From Chelonoidis abingdonii (taxonomy: Eukaryota; Chordata; Testudines; Testudinidae), in NCBI RefSeq assembly GCF_003597395.2, contig NC_133771.1:129934095-129998094 (forward strand): 64,000 bases of DNA, read 5' to 3'. Positions 13,332 through 24,600 of the stretch are shown one piece after another. Positions within the stretch are counted from its first letter, which is position 1. Each line of letters opens with the position of its first letter. A program made the translations under genes and the position numbers. The notes beneath the pieces were generated by a model. It was not told the DNA's origin, searched no databases, and worked only from the letters and a program-made list of their open reading frames with translations.

Positions 13332-13872
13332 CAGGGGTGAAAGTGAGCCAGTATGGGCCAGTACTCCATACCGCTAAGAACTCGCACCGGCCCATACCCA
13401 GCCCATATTAAAGTGCTGCAAAAGGCAGTGCTTTAAGGATGATCCTTTGCCATGGCAGCACTTTAACGTTGCTGTGCCCCCTAACACACACATACACACA
13501 CATTGGCGGGGCACAGCAACATTAAAGCGCTGCTCCAGCAAAGAACCCTGCAGTGCTTTAACGTCCCTGCCCCTTTTGCCCCTCCCCAACTGCTGATGGG
13601 CAGAGGGGGGAAACGGAGCAGCTGCCCTGGGGCTGGCGATTTAAAAGGGCCTGGGGCTCCAGACGCTGCTGCCACTACTGCAGCAGTGGCATCTGGGCTC
13701 CGGGCCCTTTAAATCAACACGGGAGTCCTGGGCAGCGTGGCCAAGGACTGGCTGGGGGATGCTAACTCCCCCCTAACTTCCTCCTTCTGCCCGAGGCCCT
13801 GCCCCTTCCGGGGGCCAGAGCCACCCTCTCTCCCCCCGTACTGGTAAATGTCCTCAGTTTCTTTCACCCCAG
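13332..13872. mobile_element. hAT-like non-autonomous DNA transposon nested in CR1
   Basis: A 541-bp insert splits the CR1 linker. It starts CAGGGGTGAAAGT and ends CTTTCACCCCAG, an inverted repeat with one or two mismatches. The CR1 sequence resumes cleanly after it. The flanks 'ctggcag' and 'ctggttgt' look like a decayed 8-bp target duplication, as expected for hAT. The interior is GC-rich with an (AC)n tract near 13487-13503 and has no transposase ORF. It inserted after the CR1. Confidence 0.8.
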
Positions 13873-14065
13873 CTGGTTGTATTTTAAAGAAGCCTTATTG
13901 AGGGCGCAGGAACAAACCATCCCGATGTGCAGAAAGAATAGCAAATATGGCAGGTGACCAGTTTGACTTAACAGGAAATCTTTAATGAGCTTAAACACAA
14001 AAAAGAAGCTTACACAGATTACTAGGGAGTATACAAATATTGCTCAAGCCTGATTATACCCCTAC

Positions 14066-15330
14066 ATGAAGGCCAAAGCACAACTGGAGTTGCAGCTAAC
14101 AAGGGATGTGAAGGGTTTCTACAGGTATATTAGCAACAAGAAGGTGGTCAGGGAAAGTGTGGGATCTTTACTGAATGGGGGAGGCAACGTAGTGACAGAT
14201 GATGTGGATAAAGCTGAAGTACTCAATGCTTATTTTGCCTTGGTCTTCACAGACAAGGTCAGCTCCCAGACTGCTGCACTGGGCAGCACAGTATGGGGAG
14301 GAGGGGAACTGCCCTCAGTGGTGAAAGAACAGGTTAAAAACTATTTAGAAAAGCTGGACATGCACAAGTCCATGGGTCCGGATCTAATCCCTCCAAGGGT
14401 GCTGAGGGAGCTGGCTGATGTGATTGCAGAGCCATAGGCCATTATCTCTGAAAACTCATGGCGATCGGTGGAGTTCCCAGACAATTGGAAAAAGGCAAAT
14501 ATAGTGCCCATCTTTAAAACAGTGAAGAAGGAAAATCTGGGGAACTACAGACCGGTCAGGCTCACCTCAGTCCCTGGAAAAATCATGAAGCAGGTCCTCA
14601 AGAAATCCACTTTGAAGCACTTAGAGGAGAGAAACGTGATCAGGAACAGTGAACATGGATTCACCAAAACAAAGTCATGCTTGACCAACTTGATTGCCTT
14701 CTATGATGAGAACTGGCTCTGTGGATATGGGGAAAGTGGTGGATGTGATATATCTTGACTTTAGCAAAGCTTTTCGTATGGTCTCCCACAGTATTCTTGC
14801 CAGCAAGTTAAAAAAGTATGGATTGGATGAATGGACTATAAGGTGGTAGAAAGCTGGCTAGATCATCAGGCTCAACAGTAGTGATCAACGGCTCAATGTC
14901 TAGTTGGTAGCCAGTATCAAGCGAAGTGCCCCAGGGGTTGGTCCTGGGGCTGGTTTTGTTCAACATCTTCATTAATGATCTGGATGATGGGATGGATTGC
15001 ACTCTCAGCAAGTTTGCAGATGACACTAAGTTGGAGGAAAAGGTAGATATGCTGGAGAGTAGGGATAGAGTCCTAGAGTGACCTAGACAAATTGGAGGAT
15101 TGGGCCAAAAGAAATCTGATGAGGTTCAAGGACAAGCACAGAGTACTGCACTTAGGACAGAAGAATCCCATGCTCTGCTACAGGCTGAGGACCAACTGGC
15201 TAAGTGGCAGTTCTGCAGACCTGGGGATTACAGTGGACGAGAAGCTGGATATGAGTCAACAGTGTGCCCTTGTTGCCAAGAAAGCTAATGGCATATTGGG
15301 CTGCATTAGTAGGAGCATTGCCAGCTGATC
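14066..15330 (+). pseudogene. CR1 ORF2 reverse transcriptase, broken
   Basis: Reverse transcriptase of the CR1 element, broken into several frames. Motifs in order: NYRPVRLTSVPGKIM (near 14540), then YLDFSKAF with a catalytic Asp (14751-14774), then a segment like [17 protein letters not shown] (near 14946), then FADDTK with the catalytic Asp pair (15013-15030). The thumb region follows near 15180-15330, before a deletion. Several stops (for example 14435, 14756 and 15080) break the frame. The catalytic residues survive only as fossil traces. Confidence 0.88.
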
Positions 15331-15558
15331 GAAGGAAGTGATTATTCTCCTCTATTCAGCACTGCTAAGGCCACATCTGGAGTATTGCGTCCACTACCTA
15401 GGGAAGTGGTGGAATCTCTATCCTTAGAGGTTTTTGAGGCCCAGCTTGACAAAGCCCAGGCTGGGATGATTTAGTCGGGGTTGGTCCTGCTTTGAGAAGG
15501 GGGTTGGACTAGATGATCTCCTGAGGTCTCTTCTAACCCCTAACCTTCTATGATTCTA

Positions 15559-18469
15559 ATGGTAAAAAAAAAAAATCAGAAAAAAAAAGGGGAAAAAATA
15601 TTTTTGGTAGCAAGGGAAACAACTGAAAATGAAAATGTTGACACAGAGGAATATACCATAAACCAGAATCTGACAGACACCCTTATTCATCTTGGATAAG
15701 TTGTTTTTCTCCAGGTAGCCACAATGAAATCAATGAGAGAAATAAAGAAAAAAATAAATTCACAACTAAAATTCTAGGGTTTGTTTTGTTTGTTTTTTTA
15801 CTTTATTATTCAAAACACTCAGTCAGTATAAGAGCTAGTGAACTGCCCTTACAAAGGGACATCTGTAACTATAGTTTTAAAATTAAGTCTGATTCTCAGA
15901 AATACAGAGCTCAGCTCTGAGAAGTTTCACACTTTCCGAGGGTCGCACCATGTGATAACTGTACCTGTAAGCATAGGTACAATTGAGTTATTAGTATGAG
16001 AGAGTCTACAAATGAGATCATGGGACTGATTTTGCTAATGTCCAAGGTAAGCTTTAGAACATTCCTAGTGTGAAATAGAGGTTTTCAGAAGTCTGAGCAG
16101 ACTCAGACTGCTCTGAGTGCCAATGCCATTAATACAAGCACTGAGCCTTCTCTCCAGACAAACCTAATTCCTGAGTTCCTTAGTAAACATTCCAATCTGA
16201 GGTTTCTCTTCCAGAGCCTGGTCTCCGCACAGAACTGCTATTGATTTCAATACATGAAGCAGCTGCTGGACCCTATTCAGCCTCAGAACACCCATTCTTT
16301 TTTGACAGAGTCAAAGGAGAGAAAGAAAACTGATTATAGCAAAGGGGAAAGAGAGGTGTCATTATTATAACTACTGCCTAGAGAGAACAAGGATTACAGG
16401 GATTTTTTTCTCCAACGGTTATAATGAGGGCTGTATGAAATTCAGATGCTTTGGGAATTCAGACCACAGTATTCTTCATAGGCCCATCCAACTGTTGGAC
16501 TTCTGCTTTGAGTTTCAAATTCGAATGAACACCTAACACTTTATTCAGCAACTTTGCTGAGAGAGGGTGCAAGCAGCCCTTACCTTATTGAGAGAGGTGT
16601 TTCAAGATCCAGATCTGAACTCTGCAGATCAAGTGCAGATCTAGTTCAGATTCCAAAACCATAAAGTGGTGCAGCATCACTCTAAACCAGGTCCACATCC
16701 ACTCAAAAGGCTTGTGAACTTTAACAGGGACATTTCTAGGAACTTGAGCTGAGTTTTCTGTTTCCAATAAAACCCTAGAAGAGGCAAGTCTCACCTGGAT
16801 TCAGATTCCACTGTAAACAGTTTGCACAGCTCTCATTATGTATGTTACATGATTTCTACAAACATTGAGGGCAAGTCTAGGTCAAGACAAAACATGAAAA
16901 CTTCACACACCCTTCTCCCCAGGATCAATCTGTCTTGCTCCTTGAGGCCCTCTTCTTCCCCATTATCCCTTCCCTCTCATAGGACTCCTTGACCTCTCCA
17001 AGTTGTCTCGAACATTCTTACGCTCTGATTCTCAAAGGTATTTAGACACCTAATTCCCACTGTTTCCCATAGAAGTTAGAACCTAAATACCCTTGAGGAT
17101 CTGGGCTTTAGTTTCTTAATGACTCCCTGCTGTGACTGGGTCCCTCGCACCCAGCTCTCTGTACCTGCCTTAACCCTAAAGCAGAGCTACATTGTCTCTT
17201 TAATTGAGCAAGGACTAATTAGTGTATGCAATTAAAACACAGTAACCTGGAAATGGCCTGAGACATTGCAACCAAACATACTGGGAGAAGGATAGCCTCC
17301 TTAATATAACACATGGCAAGATCTAAGGTGAAGGATACTACTTTGAATCCTTGCAGCCAAAACTCCAAGTATCAAACATGATTTCCTTCTCTTCTAATAT
17401 GTTAGTTGACAATTTCCTTCAAACCTATCAACAGGGGGCTATTGCACACCAAGATATAGAGAAAGAAACCAAAAATCAAATATTTAAAAAGCCTAAAAGG
17501 TAATAAACAAAAACAGAAAAGAAAGCATGATTTGACTAAGAGTTCAACCCTCAAAGGGCCTTCATTTGAGACATTCTTTGTATGAAAGAAAACACTCTTG
17601 CCCAGCACAGCTAACTGGCTGATTATATTCAGATCAGGTGCTTTAACCAGATGTTACATATAAGCTCATCAGCATAATACATGGTTATTGTGATAATCAT
17701 GTAGATATCAGATTCTGGAAGAACCAATATCTGTGAGCAAAATAGGTGCAGTGGGTGTCATTACAATTCCGACATTTACTATTTGTAGTAAGCATACTTA
17801 TGTTATTTGTGGAATTTCATTCTAAGTACATGGGGTTTCTGCAGACCGTGTTGTAATGGTAAATACTGAAATACTGTGCTACAGTCAGCTGCAGTGGCTT
17901 GAGTTTCTTTTACCCTAGAGTCCACTTTGACCACTCTGGCAGCATAAAGGGGTCTTAAAGTGTCTCTAAACTGCACCTTAAGTGCGTGTAAGGACCCTCT
18001 ATGCTGCCAGAGGGGTTTCAAGGGCCCTTCGGTTAAATGCAAATCAGGCCTTGAGTTTTTTAAAGACAATATAACTGCAAATATAGACTCGCACTAGCAG
18101 TCACAGCCTCCAAAGTTTGATAGTCGCTTGATAAATATCTGAGGACAACTCAGTGAAGGAAAAGGGTGACCAGTCCACACAAGCCATAGTGGCATATATA
18201 ATAATAGCTGCTGTTGGAAAGGGTCAAGCAGAATTAGTTTCCAGTTAAATTTCTCCTCTGACGTAGGAATAGTTTTGGATGGTTTCATTTTCTGTATTTT
18301 CCTTGTACTCGATTAAAATCAAAGCAACAGTAACATAAATGTGCACAGTCACCATTTTAATCTAATTCCAAAGGAAAGCTGCTGCTTGACACAAAGCCCC
18401 AACTCTATTAAAGTGCTGCTTAAAAAACAAGAACAAAATATTAATAATTGCGTAAAGATAACCAGATTT
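15559..18469. other. Non-coding stretch, no gene seen
   Basis: No exon or element I can support. About 15567-15600 is A-rich immediately after the CR1 tail. About 15780-15800 has a T-rich 'tttgttttgtttgttttt' tract. A phrase 'ggtcaagacaaaac' near 16880 resembles the 'gtcttgtcttgac' words at 8.0 kb in reverse, which may mark traces of one old MITE family. Confidence 0.4.
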
Positions 18470-19629
18470 CATAGATGGTGCAAACATAATAGGATGAAAT
18501 TTAATAGTGAAAAGTGCAAGGTCATGCATTTAGGGTTTAATAACAAGAATTTTTGTTTTAAACTGGGGACGCATCACTTGGAAGTAACAGAGGAGGAGAA
18601 GGACCTTGGAGTATTGGTTGATTACAGGATCACTATGAGCCGCCAATGTGATATGGCTGTGAAAAAAGCTAATGCGGTCTTGGGACGCATCAGGCGAGGT
18701 ATTTCCAGTAGAGATAAGGAGGTGTTAGTACCATTATACAAGGCACTAGTGAGACCTCATCTGGAATATTGTGTGCAGTTCTGGTCTCCCATGTTTAAGA
18801 AGGATAAATTTGAACTGGAACATGTACAGAGAAGGGCTACTAGGATGATCTGAGGAATGGAAAACCTGTGTTGTGAAAGGAGACTCAAAGAGCTTGGCTT
18901 GTTCAGCGTAACCAAAAGAAGTCTGAGGGGAGATATGATTGCTCTCCATAAATATATCAGAGGCATAAATACCAGGGAGGGAGAGGAATTATTTAAGCTC
19001 CGTACCAATGCGGACACAAGAACAAATGGATATAAACTGGCCATCAGGGAGTTTAGACTTGAAATTAGATGAAGGGTTCTAATCATTAAAGTGAAGTTCT
19101 GGAACAGCTTTCCAAGGGGAGCAGTGGAGGCAAAAGACATATCTGGCTTCAAGACTAAGCTTGATAAGTTTATGGAAGAGATGGTATAATGGGATAGCCT
19201 CATTTTGGCAACTAATTGATCTTTGACTATTAGTGGTAAATATACCCAACGGCCCATGATAGGACACTAGATAGGGTGGGATCGGAGTTATTACAAAGAA
19301 TTCTTTCCTGGGTGTCTGGCTGGTGAGTCTTGCCCACATGCTCAGGATTTAGCTGATTGCCATATTTGGAGTTGGGAAGGAATTTTTCTCCAGGGCAAAT
19401 TGGCAGAGGTCCTGGAGGTTTTTCGCCTTCCTCTGCATTGGGTCACTTGCTGGAAGATTCTCTGCACCTTGAGGTCTTTAAACCACAAGGTGAGAACTTC
19501 AATAGCTCAGACATAGGTCAGGGTTTGTTACAGGAGTGGGTAGGTGAGATTCTGTGGCCTGCGTTTTACAAGAGCTCAGACTAGAAGATCATAATGGTCC
19601 CTTCTGACCTTAAAGTCTATGAGTCTATG
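18470..19629 (+). mobile_element. CR1-type LINE, 3' end, same subfamily as the 8.5-kb copy
   Basis: An open stretch (18341-18853) encodes the CR1 RT C-terminus with phrases [40 protein letters not shown] and [20 protein letters not shown]. The rest of the ORF and the 3' UTR follow, ending in a TCTATGAG-type repeat tail near 19613-19629. The copy keeps about 75 bp more 5' sequence than the one at 8544. It is less damaged but still has stops. The minus-strand ORFs here are shadows. Confidence 0.9.
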
Positions 19630-22600
19630 TCCAGACTCCAGGGCTTCTAAACATTTACTATAGCAAACAAAGAAGGGATTGAAACCCCATGATTTCTTTA
19701 GGTACTATGGAGTCATCCATAAATATTTAAAGCATGTTGGAAAAAAGCAGATGCGTCTCTGTGCGCTATGAAGCAACAGATCTTATGTGCTATGCTGGTC
19801 GGGGGGGCTGGAACTAGGAGTGCTGCAGCAGCACCCCTGGCTTGAAGTGGTTTCCATCATATATAGGGTTTACAGTTTTGTTCAATGGTGTTCAGCACCC
19901 CACTATAAAAACTGTTCCAACACCACTGATGCTGGTTTTATTTCTTTTGGCAGATCTTCATGGGCATATGTTTCTGAATGGAGCTTCCACTTCTAGCCTT
20001 TTCATAGGACAAAGCCTAACTCTGTGTAATCTCACTCACAAAAAATTCTTATAAACTCAGTGGTACTACTCGCATGTGCAAAGACTATTGCGTGAATAAG
20101 GGATACACTATCAGGCCTGGCACAGTGTTTATATTTTTGATTAGACATAGGTTGTACATATTCATTTATTTAAATAGCATTGCCTCTGGTTGTCCAATCC
20201 AAAATGCGCTTCCAGAGCCATATGTTTATTAATAGACATAACAGAGCAGAGTAATAAGTTTGCATGTGAACTAACATACTGATTCCCCTTTGTGGCACTG
20301 TGCATGCATGGATCTGAGAGAACTGAACTTCTTTTGATTGTTAAACTAAATGTTACCATCCTGGAACAGCCTGTGCTTTCTGTTTAATTCAAATTTTCTG
20401 ATGCTACAAAAAATGTTGATAGAACTGAAAAAGGATTCTATTGTAACTTCTGTCAAATCCTTTAAAGTCTTCTTGCCCAATCTGGATTCTTTTTACACTT
20501 CTCAAATACATTGGGCCAGACTCACCACTGGCCTATGTTGAGTTGCATCCTTTTCGACCACTGGTGAATTTGGTTCACTCAAGAAGCAGATACATTTCCT
20601 GTCTCTTCTCTTTACTTAGGGCCTTCTGAACAAACTGAAATGCATTGCTTTGAAGTTTTTGTGCTCCGCTCTCCAATTAATCACATTTTTTGCCCTCTTT
20701 ATTGATCTCAGCTTTTCTCTCTCTTTATTAATCATAACCATATGGACATGATTTATAGTGAATGCATATGAAAACTGAATGTTGGGTCCTCTGGAATAAA
20801 GCAAACTATTATCAGGCTATGCTGCCTGAAATGGAGTCAATTTTAAATCATTACTGCTACTTTTCTGACTTGTATTTCCTATGTTAAAAACTCTCATCAA
20901 GATTAAAGATGAGCATGAAGAAGAACTGAAAATGTTTTAATTGTATTCTGCTCCTAGGTTAATATGAAGGACCGCTAAGGGCAGGTATACTAGGAGAGAA
21001 GAGGTACAGTGGGTCAGGGACTTTTTGCATGACCCCTCAGACAAGCAATCCATTATACAGTAAGTGAAATGCTATACAGTAATTGTTTTGCCTGTGGTCC
21101 TTCATTTTTTTTTAAAGTATCATAATACCTGTAAAATAGCAACTCAGTGACCATTATAGAGAATTGCTACTCAGGGCACTAGACAATTCCACTACATGCT
21201 ACTAATCTGAATGACACAGGAAGACTTATGCTGTTCCCCCTCAGGGAACTGAAGGATGTATGTAGACATAAAGAGACCACCCCTACAATTCAGACAATTT
21301 TGGCTTATGTTACTGTGGTAAATTTGGTGGGAATACTGTGATGCTCATTTATAAGGACATTTGAAAAAAAGTGAAATGGAAATCACTCTGTGTGCACACA
21401 CACTCTAGAGCTGGTCAGGAAATGGCCTTTTTGCCAGATAAAATTTTGACTTTTTGATAAAAATTTAAAAACCAAAATATTTCAATTCAGAACTGCAGCT
21501 GCAGGGGCTCATGGCAGGAGGGGAGAAGGGTTGAAATTCAAGTGCCTTATGTTCCTAATTTCCTCTATAGATTGGGCTCCCTGGTCAGATTACACCTGCT
21601 ATGATGAGAGGTTGTATCATGGGACAGCAATCAAGGTAAAATGTAACAAAAAAACTTATCTGAAGTTTTACATTGCACAGGTATAGTGGTGGCTTTAGAA
21701 AAGTCAGAAAGGTGCTTGTGACAGGAGAGGAAGGCAACCTTTGTTTTGCATTGAAACAGCATGTATGAGAAGATACAGATAGTCACTTCAAAATACTATA
21801 TTTTCAGTGCAAGAAGGAACATTTAAAACTTAAAAAAAAAGGCAAATAAAAGATGCTAACTGGGCATCTGCAGAATTCTGTCCAGTCGTGACATAACAAC
21901 CCTATGTACTATTAGCATTATGCTTTATACGTAAGCTTCAATTTACTTTAAAAGCTTGTTTAAAAGACTGCATTGCACAGAAAGAAAGGCATTGCTGTGC
22001 CACAGCATTCTAAGCATTTATTAACAACTGTCCACCAATGACCTCTCAGAAACTGCAAGCTGCACAACAGGCTAAAGTAGATGTGAGGGAGTGACCTCAC
22101 AGCCGCTTATGTCTTGTAGCAGCCCAGGCAGGCTAGAGGCGCAGTTGGCGCTATCTCACAGTGGCCTATTGCTGGTCAGTAGCCTAGCAAACCAGAATGG
22201 AATGCACAGAGGCTTGAAGCAATGCAGCAGCCTAGAAAACTTAAGGATATAAACAGCCTACTACAGAAAGGTAAGAAGCCCTGAAGTTTATTGAGTTAAG
22301 CAAGCACCTCACAGAAACCTTTATAAAAGGGTGCTTACCCCCACTGCACTTGAAATTCAACCAGTCCAAAAGGCAAGGTGTTCTCTGTCCAGTCAGGGAG
22401 TTTTTCCTCTAAGAAAAAGAAGCTACAGAACACACGTTTGTGTTTTTTTTTTAAATGGCAGTGAGAGATGTGGGAACAGAGCCAGGAGACACCTTAATTA
22501 CAAAATCCCAAACCAAAACTGAAACTCAGCCCACTTTAGTCAAGAGTTTTGTGGGTACTTGTGAGCAAACCAGGATCCAGCTTCCAGCAAAACTAGGCCA

Positions 22601-23559
22601 ATTTACGGTGGCGTAAAAGCACACAAATCATAACCAAAAAAGAAAAAGGTTCATATGAATCCTGCCATCCAAAAGATTTCCTGTGGGCAGTCTATTACCT
22701 CTCCAAGAGGTGGAAAGGGTTTTGGTTTTGTTCTGCAACCACTCTGCCTACCAAGAGAGCTGCTTCCATCCTCCATTCTGTTATCCGGCACATACACACT
22801 TGGCTTTAACTGTGTGATGTATCTTTGACATGTTTTCTCCCCCTAATTGCCTTTATGACATCTTTGGCCAAATGCTAGGCAATTCCTTAGCACATGTGCT
22901 CGGCCTCCTCTGGCTACCAAGGATTTTTGGGAGTCAAGAACATTTTTGGTTCTTATTTTCAATGTTAATTTGCCTTTCCCACCCCAGTTTTAGCTAAGAG
23001 AAAAGGAAGGAAGATACAAGCATATGCACATATATGCATTTTTTTTTAAACAAAATCACATACAATCATACGTTTTTTATATAAAAGCTTTTTTTTTTTC
23101 CTTAAAAGGAGTTACTTAATTCCCCAAATTCACATGACTGAATTCTAAGCCTGCCGCATAAATACCAGCTGGAACATTTTACCCTTGATTACAAACACAC
23201 ATTTCTCTAATACATAACACTTTTCCTGGGCTTACTGTACCTCTTATAGTTATCCACAAGCTGGGCCAAATCCTCTTTAATTTCTTCCTTCCTCATAAAA
23301 AACATCAGATCTCCCACTGCACTGTGTTTGTCCCAAGTAGAAATGTTGGCTGAACTTCACATGCACTGAAGAGCTAGAGAGGGCTTGCCTCCGCCCCTCA
23401 TTAAAGTTACCAGATTTCTCCTGGTGCTAGTTACCATTTGTTTAACACACCTGCCCCTCTAAGGAGATCTCTCTTGTTTCAGCCCCTCCCAGTGCGACCC
23501 CAGTCTCTGCAACTACCTTGCCAGCTGCACTGCTCCAAAAATAAGGAGAGACAGAGCCA
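19630..23559. other. Non-coding stretch, no gene seen
   Basis: No supported gene. Sequence is mostly AT-leaning and unique-looking, with poly-T and poly-A tracts at about 22441, 23038 and 23089. I could not place any splice-flanked exon on either strand. Confidence 0.4.
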
Positions 23560-24600
23560 CGCTGCTGCTACAGTAAGCATTGACTGAGACTGTTAAAGCC
23601 TACTCACCTATGCTGTGTTGGAACTGGGAGCACCCCCACCACCCATCTGTAGGTCAGCATAACCAACCCTACCAGTCCTCAAAGGACCTGACCCCTCCTC
23701 TCAGCCAACCCACCTTCCCCTTACCCTCAGGCCACAGGGGAGCCCTTATTCTCAGGCTAAAGAGAAGACTCCTCACACTTGAGAGATTTATCTCTTCCCC
23801 ACCCACCACAGCTCCCCTTCACAAAAATTTTAAGGTGGGGGGGGTGAACAATCTCTCCCTAAGGCATCAAGGGACCAAAGTCGCAGGGGACTCACTTCCC
23901 ACAAAGCTTCAAGAAACCCAAACTCATCTCCCCCAGAGATATCAGACACACTTTCTTCAAAACTTCCTCTCCAAAGTCTCAGGGGACTAAACCTCCCCTA
24001 CCCCAGAGGTCAGAGGACTGCTTCCTCAACTGATCCCCTCACCCCAAGCCACAAGGGACCCAACTTACTCCATCCCTTTAGCAGCAGGGGAAACACTCCC
24101 CTCCCTAGTTCATCAGAAGATACATGCCCAACATGATCCCCCACACAAGGCCTCATGAACCCTCTTCCCCAGAGACATGAAACGTGCTCTAATCTCAACC
24201 CCTCCCTCCTCTTCCCCAAGTGAATCTCAAAGGACCCAACATTTTTACCCCAAGCCAAAGGTACCTGCTCCCCCTACTCTGTTCACAATTCGCTATCATC
24301 TGATACCCCCCACCCTCCATGCACAACAGAACTCACCCCCACACCCACAAGCCACAGGGGATTGTCTACTTAACCTTCCCATCCCAGACTAGAGAGGAAC
24401 TAAATCCATACCTGACCCCAGACCTACCCCTGTCATACCCCCACCTTCTTCAGTTGAGAAAGACATTTTCCCTCTTCCCCAGAAACTAGCCAGCTGGAGT
24501 ACAAACCCACCTAAACCCTGTGGGTACGTATTTGGGGATGCTAGCTGAGAGCTAGTGCAAGTATGTCTACTCAAGTTGAGAATCATACCCCTATAGACTT
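23560..24600. repeat. C-rich, degenerate minisatellite-like block
   Basis: About 1 kb is strongly strand-biased (C-rich on plus). It repeats variants of 'ccacaggggacc', seen near 23732, 23864, 23977, 24050, 24226 and 24352, separated by pyrimidine runs such as 'ctccccta' and 'cccctccctcc'. Spacing is uneven, so this is an old, decayed tandem array or a composite of C-rich pieces. The open frames through it (for example 23580-23990) are products of the low stop density in C-rich DNA. Confidence 0.45.

Larger units (their letters stand above)
12430..15558 (+). mobile_element. Long CR1 LINE with nested hAT insertion and internal deletion
   Basis: This is the longest CR1 copy in the window. It keeps an APE-type endonuclease region (about 12550-13129), a linker, most of a reverse transcriptase (about 14066-15330) and a 3' tail ending in 'tctatgattcta' (to 15558). 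A hAT element (13332-13872) sits in the linker. The 3' portion is collapsed: 'gagtattgcgtcc' joins directly to 'actacctagggaag' near 15393. The end of the RT ORF and the start of the UTR are therefore missing. Many stops and frameshifts make it inactive. The left end is approximate. Confidence 0.9.

Noticed and set aside
18757..19339. Minus-strand open frames of 86-166 codons
   Set aside because: They are antisense shadows of a CR1 reverse-transcriptase end that reads clearly on the plus strand.
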